NCBI RefSeq assembly: GCF_022539315.1
Contig: NC_066314.1
Coordinates: forward strand, 55,303,180 to 55,367,179
Length of the DNA stretch: 64,000 bases
DNA from: Serinus canaria
Taxonomy: Eukaryota > Chordata > Aves > Passeriformes > Fringillidae
Direction: 5' to 3'
Shown here: piece after piece, positions 12,789 through 25,659 of the stretch
How positions within the stretch are numbered: position 1 is the stretch's first letter
How the letters are laid out: each line of letters begins with the position of its first letter
Notes under the pieces: generated by a model
Told to the model about the DNA's origin: nothing
Databases searched by the model: none
The model's input: the letters and a program-made list of their open reading frames with translations, nothing else
Made by a program: the position numbers and the translations under genes

Positions 12789-14320
12789 CTAAAACAGTGA
12801 AAAACAAAAAAATTACTTGTTTTATGGAAAATCTGATAAAAGCAAACAGATAGACAAAGTGTTATCAGTTCCTGTAATATGCTCACATATTTGAAACAAT
12901 CGAGCCTACCCCTACTACATGTTATTGTAATTCCTGCTGATTTCAGGTAAATGACATTACTGTCTTTTTCATGGCACACTATGATTTAGCATGCTTAGCA
13001 TTAATGTGTTGAAATTACTTTCAACTCATCAACCTTAAAAACCAGTCTGCAGACTTCTGCTCTACTATTTACTTCTAGTTAATTGCCATTTGTGCTGCAA
13101 GTATCATTTACTGTGACAGTGATGATAACTCTTTGACAGAAATTAGGGTTCAAAGAAGATCAGCTGTAATGCTTCATAAAATCATGTCAGCTCTCTTCTC
13201 CCAGAGCTGAGGTCTTTGTCAGCCTGTATTGACACTCAGAACTTGGGTCAGCCAGAGGGGTCTTTGCCCAGACATTAATATCAAGCCTTCTAGCATGGGA
13301 TGGATTCAGTTTGGCTGACAAAAATCCACATCCCACAGTGGAATCTCACTCTTTGCCTCTATCCCATGGTTTTTTTCCTGCTCCATTTTCTCAGTGACTC
13401 CCTTAGCTCTGTGGACTATAATTTAAAGTGACTCATGTTCAAGAATATTTTACAACCCGTATTTAGTGAAAAACCTTAGAACAACCTCCTGATGAAGGCA
13501 AGAATATATATGCCCACACACGTGGGCTCTTCCTGAGAGCAGCACTGAAACAGAAACTTTTCACCTGACTCCACACTTGGTTGTTCACTGGATTCTGCCC
13601 CTGAGAGCTGGCATTGCCTGTCTCAAATAACTCAGCACAAAGCTCCTAAGCACATCTGGGAGGAAACAAAGACAGAAACTGTGCAAAGCTGCATTCATTA
13701 GCTTTGTTTCTGCACTGTTAATTTGTATCAGGATCAAGACAGTCAGAAGAGGAGATTGGGACCAGAAAGAAATATTTTATTGAAAATTAAACCCGCCTTC
13801 CATGACAGCAATTTTTTGGGGTTTTAATTTTAGAAATGCATTGTTGATAACATAAAAATTCTTAGTGATGGCCCAAGCTTAACCTGGAGGCAGTCTATTT
13901 AGAGAACACAAAAAAACCAGTTAATATGCAATGGCAAAAGCTGGCATGAGCAGGACTTCAGAATAAAATGCAACAGTGTGATTCAGAGCTATGGAAACGG
14001 AAGACAGAACAGTAGTAGCCTAAGGGAGGTGACACAGGGCTGAACTTCGCCAGATGAAGATGTGGGTGATTCTGAAATACAAGTTTCAGACACTTGGAAC
14101 ACCTGTATTAGGAAAGCTGATGGTACAGGTTCCAGTCTTTCCTATGGACCAAATACATACATGTGTTTAGAACATTTAACAAAAACTCTTTTCAGATATT
14201 TATAACTACATGTTAAATGTTCAAGATTCAATAATATACCTGAATGACTTCTCCATTTTGCTTCTGAAACGCTTGGCATTTAGCAGATGTGTACTCCACC
14301 TGTACAAGCTTTCCAGGTGT

Positions 14321-14348
14321 GCACACACACACACACACACACATACAC
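14321..14348 (+). repeat. (CA)n microsatellite
   Basis: About ten CA dinucleotides followed by one interrupted ATACAC unit. Confidence 0.93.
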
Positions 14349-15307
14349 AAGTTAAAAATGTTATTTACATGCTGCAACATGTATGGGCATCTTCAGGCCT
14401 TAAAGGAATAAAGAAATCCTGTATCCCACAATGTTGTTACCAGCTCCATTTCTGTTCTGTTTGGTAAATCTTTTCCAGCTCATCTGATCCATCCATCTAG
14501 CAGCCAAGAACCTGTATGAGCTGGTTATAGCTGTTGCTTCCACTAATGTATTTATGTCATGTTGCTGTCTGTGGGTGTTACTTAGGCAAATTAGCAAATT
14601 ACTCTAAATGTACAGTTACATTTATTATAGTGGCGGCCAGAGGCACTGCTGTAGTTACAGGTCTGTCAGCTTTTCAATTAACAACTGTATTTTTGATGAG
14701 TATGCATCTCAGTTTTTTGTTTTATTCTTTCATTCCACACCAGGCTTTGGTAAAATTATTTCCTTTTCTTTGTCTCCTTAACTACACTTTTAACCTTTTA
14801 AATCTTAATTTTTTACTAACAGGGTATTTTCTGCTGCTTATTCATAGATTTAGCAATATTTTGTTCAAACTTGCTCCTTGGAAGACTTTAGAATGTGCTT
14901 TGCTTTTTACTCTGAGGGCTTTTGAATTACAAAGTCAGACTTAGGTATAAATCTTTGAAATCTTGTTCCTGCCTAGGCACTGCTGTTGTGAAGTTATGTG
15001 TAAGGAACTGATTTCTGCACAATTTGTAGCCCTGGCTTCCTTAGCTAGGAGCAGGACATCCCCAAGGGCACATAATCTTAGAGCTGGTATATGGCTGTGT
15101 TCCTACGCACAGCCCTAGAACAAACGCTTTTCCATTTTTTATCCCAACAGCTCTTGATCACAGATAATTCAAATGCTTCCAGGTGCATCAGTTGTTCCAC
15201 AGCTGCACCCAGGATGGAGTAACTACACTCAAAAAGACTCTGCAGGGAGTCTTTATGGCCATGGCACCCTGGCTGTCTTAATCACCAGCAAAACCAGTTG
15301 AACAAAG

Positions 15308-15800
15308 GAGGTGAACTTTCTCCACCACGTAGCACTTGTGAGAGCTCCTTTGGAGTGTGGGGTCCCATCCTGGGCTCTTCAGTGACAGGAAAACTACTGA
15401 GAAACTGAGGCAAGCCCATCAGAGAGCTGCCAAGGTGGTTGGGATGAGGGGAGAGACTGAGATCTGAGGCTGTTCAGACCCAGAGAAGATGCAGGGCAGA
15501 CCCTGCTGCTGGTCTGCAACCACCTGGGCCCAGGAAAATGCAAGAGCAAGTGCTTCTCAGAGATGCATGACAAGCAGCAACAGGCACAAGTGAGAACGTG
15601 CTACAAGGAAAGAATTTTATCATGAGGATGGTAAAAAAGTGAAATAGGTGCCCTGAGCAGCTGGGAAATCTCCTTCTTCAAGGACACTCAGAGTTCACCA
15701 GGCCAAGGTTCTGGTCTCTAACCATGCCTGCTTTGAGGGGAAGATTGAACTCAGTATTCTCCAGAGGTCCCTTCCATCCTCCCTGATTCTCTAGATTCCG
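15308..15800 (+). mobile_element. Old CR1 LINE 3' fragment
   Basis: This segment shows diverged CR1 3' landmarks in order: a GAGGTGA-like start, GCACTTGTGAGAG, CATCCTGGGCTCTTCAGT, GAGACTGAGATCTGAGGCTG and a terminal AGAGGTCCCTTCCATCCTCC ending near GATTCTCTAGATT. It is considerably more diverged than the copies at 1066 and 8695, so it is an older insertion. No intact frame remains. Confidence 0.72.
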
Positions 15801-18800
15801 GTCAATCCACGCTGGAAAACAAACCAGAATTTTAAAGAGCCTGCAATGCTAAAACAAATTCAAACCTCATTTTGTGTTGTGATTGTAATGGAACAAATCT
15901 ATGGCAGACAGGCAATTTAACAAGACTAGAGAGTATATTCCATTAACTCTGGTGTAAGTTTCTCATACTATCCATCTAGCAGATGAGTAGGACTAAATCC
16001 CCAACTGATAACCAATTAACATTTGATTCTAGCATATGGCTTTGCTGGTGGGCAGGTAACAAACTCAGTATTAATACAGAAGCTCTGTGTATACAATGAT
16101 ATTAAAGAAAAATTATGGCTGTCACAGGAATCCTGCACACATATCCAGGACAAAATTAATTCCCCAGAAAAAAATAAGGCAGGAAGCATGTAAGAAACAA
16201 ATCTGCCCTTCAGGAGTGCCAAGAAACACATGCAAGAACATATGCTATGGGAGTCAAAGATGTAATTTCAAACAAAGAAAAAAAAAAGAAGAAAAGTTAT
16301 GAATTTGGGGGAAGTTACATTTTTTGTCTGATCTCTTCTTTTGACCAGCCAAAACAAGGCAAGTGTTTTTGTCCAAAGAACAGGGATCCTTCTGTTCTTG
16401 GCACCTGAGAAAATTCTGCTAAAATATGCCTCTAATCTGGCCATAAACTGCAACTAGAATTGGTTGGAAAAATTTTACCTAAATATTTTTCTGTATTAAA
16501 ATACCACTTGGATGAAATGGGTTATATTTGGAAATTCACACAGTCTTTCTGACATTACCAAGGAAAAACAAAAAGAAGCAAAATGTCCATTTAAAATATT
16601 TTGGGGTGAATAAAAATTTCATTTCTAGGCAAAATTTCTTTTTTTTTTTTTTCCCTAAAATAAGTGTTGGGTTTTTTCCTCTCATTATGTTTAATTTGCA
16701 AGAAACTAAAATTATTTTCCTCCATAATCAACCTCCATCCACTTCATCCTATTTGGATTTGGAATGAAACATTTACAAATCGAAATACTATCAGAAACAC
16801 ACTGGCTCAGATTCAGCCCTGGGCTTCTGAGCTTTCTCTTTCAGGCCACATTAAACTTTTGCCTTCTGCCAATTTAGAATGGGGCTCCCAGCCACCATCC
16901 ACTCTGTCAGCCTCTGTATTAATGTGGGATAAGAGATTTCACCCATCCTTTTCCTTCCTCTCGGCTACATGGCTCTTTATCTCTCCTGCCTTATTTTCCC
17001 CTTTCCATTTTGTAATCTCCCCTTATATGCAATAAAATGCTGGAGACACGTTATCTTGCCCTTAATTTAGCAGTTTTAGCAAAAGATATCTTTTTTCTTA
17101 GGGAAAACATAGAACTTGCAGTGCTTTGGACTTCTGTCTGCTTGTCACTCCATATCTATCTGAAACTGCCCAGCAGATTAAAAAGCTATTTACTACATAA
17201 AAACCTCAAAGGTAATTATGTTCCCTTGAATTTCCTGAAAGTGTCTAAGGTAAATAAATCCAAATCTGAAGGAGGGGTTTCAAAGGAATGAGGCAATTTG
17301 GAATCCACAACGGATCTACAAGACAAGATCCAAGAAGTCAGGCAGCAGTGGCTCTGCTCCCAGAACAACTCATCTCACAAAAAAATTGGCCCTAAATTTC
17401 CTCCATCAATATAATTTCTTATCATTTGAAATTATTTTACTATCAACAAGCTCAGGTTATTATATTTAACATATATAGCCAGACGTGTTATCATCTTACA
17501 GATTTTTTCACTTCATCCATGGAGGGTTTTTTCAGTTTACAGCAAAGCTTCCTCAGAAAGTTTCTTAGCCTTCATTTTTTCAGGATAAGAATATGACAGC
17601 AGTTCTGGTAATATAATATGTATAGGAACATATATATTTCTTTAGCTAGGAACATCTTTGTTTATTCCTTTCATTACTGCAGATTACTAATTAAGAAAGT
17701 CAACCAAACATCTAATTTTTGCATGTTTATGCATCAATTACAGAATTATTGCAGCAATTTTTTAATTCCAAACTCCAGTAGGTTCTTTTTATGGTGAACA
17801 TAATTTTTACAAAATAACTTGAAGTGCTGGGGAACCATTACTTGGACTACAGGCTGCATAATGCAGCCTGCTGAGCAGCACTGTCTGTTCGCTATTTCTC
17901 TGCAGCTGAGCTTGTTCAAAGTGGAATTCTGTGTTATTAAGAGTTCATCCTGTTCTATTAGCAACCAAGTAAACCAGATCAACACTGCAAATAATCCAAG
18001 AGCAAACTTGCGATGTCCATACTCCAGGCTCCTCTTGTACGAAGTGAGGTATCTTTATTAACTTTGGACCTCTTCTGAAGCTTGCAGTTGTTATCTAGTC
18101 CCAACTTTGCTGAGCTAAATGCAAACCTGGACAGACAGATGTGTTTTGTTTCTTTCCTGGTATTTTGTACTGAGCAAAATTTTTAGTATTCATTAAAAGA
18201 AGTGACAATCATGTAAGTGCCCACTTAGTGCTTCTTTCCTCTCATTTCAACCTTTTAGAATACAGCAGTGAGTGATACAGTGGAAAGACTGCATAACTGT
18301 CTCAGATTGCTTTTTAGCATCTTTTTGACAGTTCTGTATTTAAACACTGATGCTGATGTCTGGGAAATTTACATTAACATGTTTTTTGTATGGTGTGTAA
18401 TCTGGAATAATACTGTAAATGAACACTCCCTCTCCTCTGAAGTCATCTGTAACCTTCCAGCTCTATCCATTCTTGTATTGAAAAAGACAGTAATTATACC
18501 AAACACTAAAACAGCAAACACATAAAACATCGCTCACGTTGATAAAACAGGATTCCTTAAAAATAGATGAAGGCAAATCAAACTAAAAAACCACCTGATT
18601 GTTATACAACTTAGGCTCTTTGATATACTGTGCTTTATACCCACCCACATAATATAATTGGTCAAAATTACTTCTAAAGGAAAAGTGGCTTCCTTTTAGC
18701 CTGGTTTATTTAATTACCCTGCAATTATGCAGAACCAGCCCAATCATAACTAGGCCATTAGAGTAGCTGCACTGAATCAAGACAAAAGGTTACATGGATC

Positions 18801-21002
18801 TGCACCTTCTGTTCACCTGTGGTCTATAAGAAATGTCTAAAAAATTGCACAACTGTGATGTCTGCCTGGACTGAACCTTCCTTTGATGTGTCACCTCAGC
18901 TTATGGCACTTGATGGCTTGAAAGCCACCAACTGTGTAAGTCACAGTCCATTTTCATAAGTTTGTTTGGGGTTTTTTTTTCTTCCTGGGTATAGTTATAG
19001 TCTTAAATTTTCTGGGGAGATATAATTCCTACCACATCTTTTTTGCCCCCTGAAATATTCTAGTTTTGATTACAACTTGTATCTGGGGACCATGAAAAGG
19101 AAGGAGCTGGGAAAACTGAGTTTAAAAGTAACAATTAAAAAACGTTTTACACTTCCTACATGGATCTCTGTGCACACTGATACAGATTCCTATTCAGATC
19201 TTCAGATCCCACGAAGGTGCTTTCAGCATCTCCCACTTGTCATCTTCTGGAAGGGAAGACTACAAAGAGCCATGTGTCATGTCAGTGTACGAGGTGCACA
19301 GCACTAATAACCATGTTTAATGTTTGTGTACAGTGCTGCACAATAGGTGTTCAAAGTGCTGTGCTGAGAATAATTAATCCTCCAACACATTCATGTGGTA
19401 GGTGGATCAAGCATCATTTTCACAGTTTCACAAGGGGGAACAATAAAGAGGCTGTCAAATCTGAAGATGACTAACTAGAATTTGGTTGCCTGTCTTCCTC
19501 AGGCTCTTTCAAATATCTCTGCCAGAGGCAATGACAGTTCACAGACTTACATCCCAGATCTTTCCAGTTCTGTGGTTGTTCACTTCTGGGCCACACTGCC
19601 TTCCTAAAGCTACCCTTGTCTGCTAGTCTGGGATAAGACTGGGTATTTTTATTCACTTGCTCATTTGAAGGATCAGGGATCTCAGTATTTATGAAAACTC
19701 AGACTCAGAATCCTAGAGTTTGGCTACTTCTCAATGCATTAGTGGAAAGAGGCAAGCTCAATATTAGTACAAAGTTCAAGAAATCCCCCAGAAGCTCATG
19801 GGATTGGAAGGAGGAAATGAAGGAACAATGCTTGAGCACCTATCACCTCTACAGCTTTTCACCACTGGCACAGGAGGTGTATGTGAAAAATAGTCGCTTT
19901 GGATCATCTTCCCAATACAGGGATGCAACTTAAATATTCCTCACAGAAGCCAGTTTAATATTCTGAAGTTCCTAAGACATCCTAACTCCCCAGAACTGGT
20001 GAAATACTGGGACAGTGTGCTGCAGTGCAATTTTCTGTGTCTGAGCCTTGGGTGTATAAATGCATCAAGCCACCATAAATTTAAGAACAGCAGTTAAAAC
20101 TGACACATTTTTTAAGTATGCCCAGTCTTTTAAAATTGACATCTGCTCTGAATCCCTACACAGCTCAATGTTTTTCACTGCATTTCCAAAGCCATTCTTT
20201 TGTAAATAGATAATTAATGCTTAAATACTTCTTTCAAGGGGTTTCTACATTAACATAAAAATAGCGTAATTACCAATGGTCAAAATGGCATGACTACAAT
20301 ATATAAATTCTAATTCCTTTTGCTGCTCTGAAGCTGATTTTTTTCATCTTCAGCATGATTTTAATCTGCTTTAAATGTGAGTATTACTTAACTTCTTAAA
20401 AATATACCTGCTAAGAGAGGAAGAAAAATAATTACTATCATTCTGCAAAGCTGAGTAGTAAAGCAAAAGTAAAGCTAAGCCTAGTGACCACAAGTTTTTC
20501 TGAAGATCTTTTTTCAAGACTGTTAAAAAGTAGAGATGATACTTATTAACAAATCTCTGATTCTGTCTACAGAATCTAATATGACAAGTTTAGATCAAAT
20601 ACAGTCTAATTCTAGAAACAGGTAATGTTCTAGTAATGCCAGTTATTACAGTTGGTAGACATCTTCACTCTAAAATATTTTTTAGTCTGAAATAAAAATC
20701 TTATCCTTTGTGCTGAGTTTGCCTAGGTCAACTTCTGAAGTGCATGTCAAATAATGTAATCCTTTTTTTGGTCTGTGTTTGTGTATGTACAACATGTAAT
20801 AATATTTTCAGGAAAATACTCTGAAGAGCTAATTATTGTTTTCCATTATAACTCCAAGCCATTTTTTTATTTTTTTTATTTCCAATTTACCTTGAACTTG
20901 AGTCTCAGATAGAGAGTCTGTCTTAGAAATTGGAAAATCTCAAGCAAACACACTGAAACAATATATATTACACAATGTGTTAGTTTAAGTAATCTTCCCA
21001 AT

Positions 21003-21112
21003 CCATGCACAGAAGAGAATTCTCAGAGAAAAGACGAAAGTAGTGGTGCGGCTTATGCCATGCACAGAAGAGAATTCTCAGAGAAAAGATGGAAGTAGTG
21101 TTGCAGCTTATA
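21003..21112. repeat. 55-bp tandem duplication
   Basis: Two adjacent copies of 55 bp (21003-21057, 21058-21112), both starting CCATGCACAGAAGAGAATTC and continuing through an AGAGAAAAGA stretch. Only a few differences separate them. No coding role is apparent. Confidence 0.93.
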
Positions 21113-24100
21113 GCACAGATCAGCTATTTAGTTAAATTTCCAGGAAAGTAACCCACAAGCTCAAAGTGACAGCGGGTCCTGGAGCATACGCAATTTGGAA
21201 ATGATATTACAGGCTTGAGCAAAGGGAATTACATGAGCAACTGAGCCAAGCAGGCAATTTCCAGTGCCAACAATATGGGAGATAAAAAATAGAGATGGTT
21301 TGGAGTCAGTATTTGATGAGTGTACTAAGGCAGGATATACGTCTTTGTATTTGTCCCACAACACGTTTGATTGACATGCAGGTAAGGAAGGGAATAAATA
21401 ACAAAAACCAAAATAATGAAAAAGCTGCACATTATTTTTGTCTGTTTGAAGTACTATCATTAAAATCTCCTGAACATGCTGGAAAATTAGCACACGTTCA
21501 AAGTCATACCATGCATTCTTACAAATCATCAGAAAGTTTCCCTGGATTCTTGGCCTTCTGTTCATTCCTACAATAGAACATACCTTGTACTTCATCTTAT
21601 TCTGGTTCTCCAAAACTGAATTTTTAAATTTGGAAGAAAAATACAGTAAGAGAACAAACTAGATAAAAAAAGCAAAAAAGTTGAGATATGATAACAAGAG
21701 AAGGGTCAGTTCAGAAAAAAAAAAGAAAAGGCAATGAGCAGGTTGGCATTGTTTGTATGCTTTGTAAACTGACTATTCATCCCCTATTTCCTTAATTTTC
21801 AGCTTAGAAAATTACCCTGCAAAACGTTTCGGTTACCTTGAAAAATGTCAGCAAAATAGAAATCTCACTTGCAAAAGTGCATCATGATATTTCATGACTG
21901 GGCAATAACAGGAGATGAAACTGAACATAAATTTATGCAGAATAATTTTTAAAATTTGGAAAAAAATACACAAACTGTAGATGTAGTCATGGGTTCTGAA
22001 CTAGGTATTACCATTCAGGAAAGTCTTCATGGAATTGTATTAGGAAATTTTATTAGAATGCCATCTCATTGTTCTGTTAAAAACAGAATAATCGACAAGA
22101 CCAAAAAGGAAAAGAGAACTAGGAAATTTCACTGTACCAGGGTATAAATCTGTAGTGTTCTTGTAACATGTACAGTTCTGGTCTCACTCTTTTTGTTAGG
22201 ATGTGGAACTAAGAGGTACAGAGAGTGACACAGATGATCAAAGGCATTTAAGGACTTCTGAACAATCTTCAGCCTTAAAAATATCTTAAGGGCAGATATG
22301 GAAAGAGCCTAAATATTCTTAAGCAGAATAAAGAATGATAAATTTTTCACTTGCCTCTTCCAGTATTAGAAAATACCAGATGAAACTAGTAGGTTCAGAA
22401 TAAGCACAGTTCATCTAAACATCCCTGTCGTATTCTGGAACTCTGCTGCAAAATTGTGTCTGTGCTCAAACTTTGCACAGACACAAAATGTAATTAAAAA
22501 ACTCAGTGAAGAAAAATCTATATATTAAATTAAAAGTAATGCTGGGCTGCCTACCAGAGAAGGCTGAGAAAATAAGCACATCCAGTGATCACCAACATTT
22601 TATCTCTTCCACAGAATTAGACACCAAGCCAGCCCTAGTGAAACCTCAACTCTCTCCCTGAGAAAGGCTTAGAGGAAAAGACACATGACAGAAAGCAATT
22701 AATCACCAGAAAGAACCAATTGAAATTAACTAGAAGGCTTTAGGAGTCAGAAGTATAAAACATGGTGACTAAACGGCTGCCAAAACAGAGCACCTGGGTA
22801 CCAGCCCCAGCCAGGGACAATACTGGGATCCTAAGTGCCGTACCCAAGTAACCTAAGTGCCATTCCCTGGTAGCGGCCTTCCTGGGAACCAGGGACAGTC
22901 AGAAAAAGAGAACAGATTTAGGGGATGACTCATCCAGCCAATGTGCCTCTATTAGCACAACACTTGAGCATGTGCTTGATAGAACCATAAGTCCCATGGA
23001 AGTTAATGATGGTAATGTAAAATAAATTTTCCATCAGACAGGCACAGGAGTTTTGCGTAGAGCGCAAAGATAAAATCTGAACTTGCTGAAGGCGAGTTCA
23101 TCTGGAAAGATGAAACAGAGAGACCAGAGTGGCACAGACCCAAGAGGGTACAGCAGAACTCAAAACTGAAAGGTAGGAATCAATGCTGCACATAGAGACT
23201 TGGAGCAAAAGCAGGAGGAGGGTTTGTATCTCCTGCTTGAGGCAAAGCTGAGATCAAGGGAAGCTGTACCAAACCTAGTGTTTATTGCAAGGCAAAAACA
23301 AAGTTGTAATCTAAGGACAGCAGGAGACACAGATAAGACAAAGAATTGGGAAAGTGAGCCCTATACATGAAGGAATAAACAGGGAAATCTGGCAGCAGCA
23401 AGGAAGAAGGTCAGTGGAGGAAAAGTCGGTGCCAGAGTCTGTCAGTTACTTTCTCAAGAAACCAGTAAAGTATTAAGGAAGAAGGAGAAGGTTGGATTGG
23501 CTGTGGAGCTGCAAAATTATGGAAGGTACTGGAAGCAGCTATCTAGATAAATCAAAGCTTTTTTGGAGACTAATGCTGTCACAAAAAAATGGACAACCAG
23601 TAAAACCCTCTGAAATTCCTTCTCAATAGGGATTCTTTTAACCATTCTGCCATTTACTGCAGATTTTGTGAACACTCAATATATTCAAGAGTTGATAAAC
23701 TGATTGTTTAAAACAACCAAACAAAAACTTTATTAAAAATTTAAGATAAATCTTTATTTTAAATTGCCAAGAAACCAAACAAAAACCTTTGAACTTGCTA
23801 ACTTCCTGTATGTCAAATCTTTTGCTCTTGCAAAAATATAACTCCAACCACCAAGATCACCTTTTCCCAAGCGCACGCTACCATGAAAATTGGAAGCATG
23901 CCCAAAAAGTCAGAAAATTAAGCCCTTTATTTTGGAATAAAAATGATGAAGAGAACATCACAGAAATGCCTTGGGAAATCTCTCTACCATTCTGAGAGGA
24001 TTTCAGCTTACAGACATCTTCAGAACGCTGTACAGCTGTGACCAGCAGAGAGGCAGATGGAGAACTGGAGACAAAAACTGTGCAGCAAGCAATGAGCACA

Positions 24101-25477
24101 GCCCCATCCTTGCTCTCCAGCAATATCCCAAAGCACTTCTCTTCCCACACCAGCAGATAAATAAAATCAGGATTATTTAGAAGGGGTAACCATATGGTTT
24201 GAATAATTTGTAAATGCTATTTTCAGCACATTACTATAATACATGGTAGAGACCTACAAAACAGGGTCAAAACTTGCTGGTTTATGACCAACCTGCTCCT
24301 TTTGGGTACAGAGACAGAGTTGATAGCTCTATATCAATTATTCCACATGCTGTTCCTACCTTCATAGTCACAGAAAAAAACCATTTGTTCCATGTGGGGC
24401 ATATTACTGGGTTCCTGAGCTCAAATAAATATTTATCAGTCTTGCTAATAATTATTTGCTAGTAAATATTTGTTTAAATTGTGAAGTCCTGACTTTCCTT
24501 TTTAAATTCCATTTCAGCCTACATGCATCTGTCTGCTTTGTGCCTTCCTAGTGTGGATTGCTGCAATATGTAGAAAAAAAAAAAAAGACATAAAAAAATG
24601 CAAAAATATCAACTACAAGTAAGAAAATCAACACAAAAACTTGAAATCTGTTACCTTTAAACTGGGTCCTTTCTCTCTCCAACTCCTTCATTCCCTCTCA
24701 CCTTTTTTTAATTAATGAAGTCTTAAAATCCAGAAGCCACTTTTATTCTAAATTAAGGTATCTGCAATGCTGCAAGAACAGCACTGATGAGGGTTTTTGT
24801 CTGGATACAGTGCATGCTTTCCAATTTTAATTTTTTTTTTTTAGCATATACAAAACATTGCAGAAGCACATGTAAATCATCACTCTGTTGCCCAGTGGAA
24901 CAGAATTTCAGTTAGCAGTGCCAAAAGTTGCCTACAGAAGGCATCTACATCTGGTCTGCTACATCCAAGGCAGCAACCACAGGCACACAGGGTTTGCTAG
25001 GGTTTGCTTTGTTCAGAATTCATCTCTGTGGCACAGCTGAGCCTCAGATATAAAAAAAAACCCCAAACCTATGAGCCCTCTGGGATTAAACAGAAAAATG
25101 TTTTCAGTCACAACAACTTTTTAGGGGAGGCAGCAAAGCTGTAACAATGTATGCAAGAAGTTTTATGTAAATCATTAAAGGCCTCCTGACTTCAATTGTT
25201 GCTAACACCAAGAAGTTGCCTAATGTACACTTAAGAGCGGGAAGGCAGAACAGATGAATAGTCTCACAAATCCTATTTGCTCAGTTAGAAAAATGCAAAA
25301 ATATTTGTCGAATCTAAGGAAAAAAATCTGATTCCCACTCACTGCCATTCAAATTTAAAAGTCAAATTAACATTCATGATTTCTGAGTGTGTGATGGTTT
25401 TTAACTGGGAGGCAGAAGGGGCAGATACAATCAGCAAGCAAATTTACTGTTGAATCCACACAGAATTCAATACCTAC

Positions 25478-25659
25478 CTAGCCACTCATTGAATTTTTTT
25501 ACTTCACTAGGAAGTCCCAGCTCAGTAAAATCACCAGCATGTATTAGCACATCTCCATATGGCATTTGGATGGGATCAGTTCTTGAGTGAGTATCAGAAA
25601 TACAGACAAATCGTGTATATCCTGGAGGCTTCGGAGCGTCATGGGGCACCGGATCAACC
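25478..25659 (-). CDS. MPPED1: MPPED1 second coding exon (metal-binding motifs I and II)
   Basis: This internal exon is 182 bp and encodes 60 whole residues, from VDPVPHDAPKPPG to KKFNEWL, plus a split codon at each end. It holds the first two metallophosphoesterase signatures. The DxH motif appears in CISDTHSRT, where Asp and His would bind metal 1, and the GD motif in IHAGDFTELG, where the Asp would bridge both metals. The acceptor reads CTACAG with the exon starting at 25659. Its first G completes the Met codon begun in the previous exon (AT|G). The donor after 25478 is GTAGGT, splitting a Gly codon (G|GT). Residues such as HDAPKPPGYTRF and VLIHAG fit MPPED1 rather than MPPED2. The reading runs on into the intron as RY and a stop, which is only read-through. 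Confidence 0.96.

Larger units (their letters stand above)
12789..25477. other. MPPED1 intron between coding exons 2 and 3
   Basis: A 12.7-kb intron bounded by the GTAGGT donor at 25477 and the TTTTAG acceptor at 12789. It is mostly AT-rich unique DNA. Recognised contents are a CA repeat at 14321, a CR1 fragment at 15308 and a 55-bp tandem duplication at 21003. No nested gene is supported on either strand. The longest open frames (21161-21613 minus, 14534-14944 plus) look like chance frames. Confidence 0.7.

Noticed and set aside
21161..21613. 150-codon minus-strand frame in the MPPED1 intron
   Set aside because: No recognisable domain, composition typical of chance, and part lies next to a tandem duplication.
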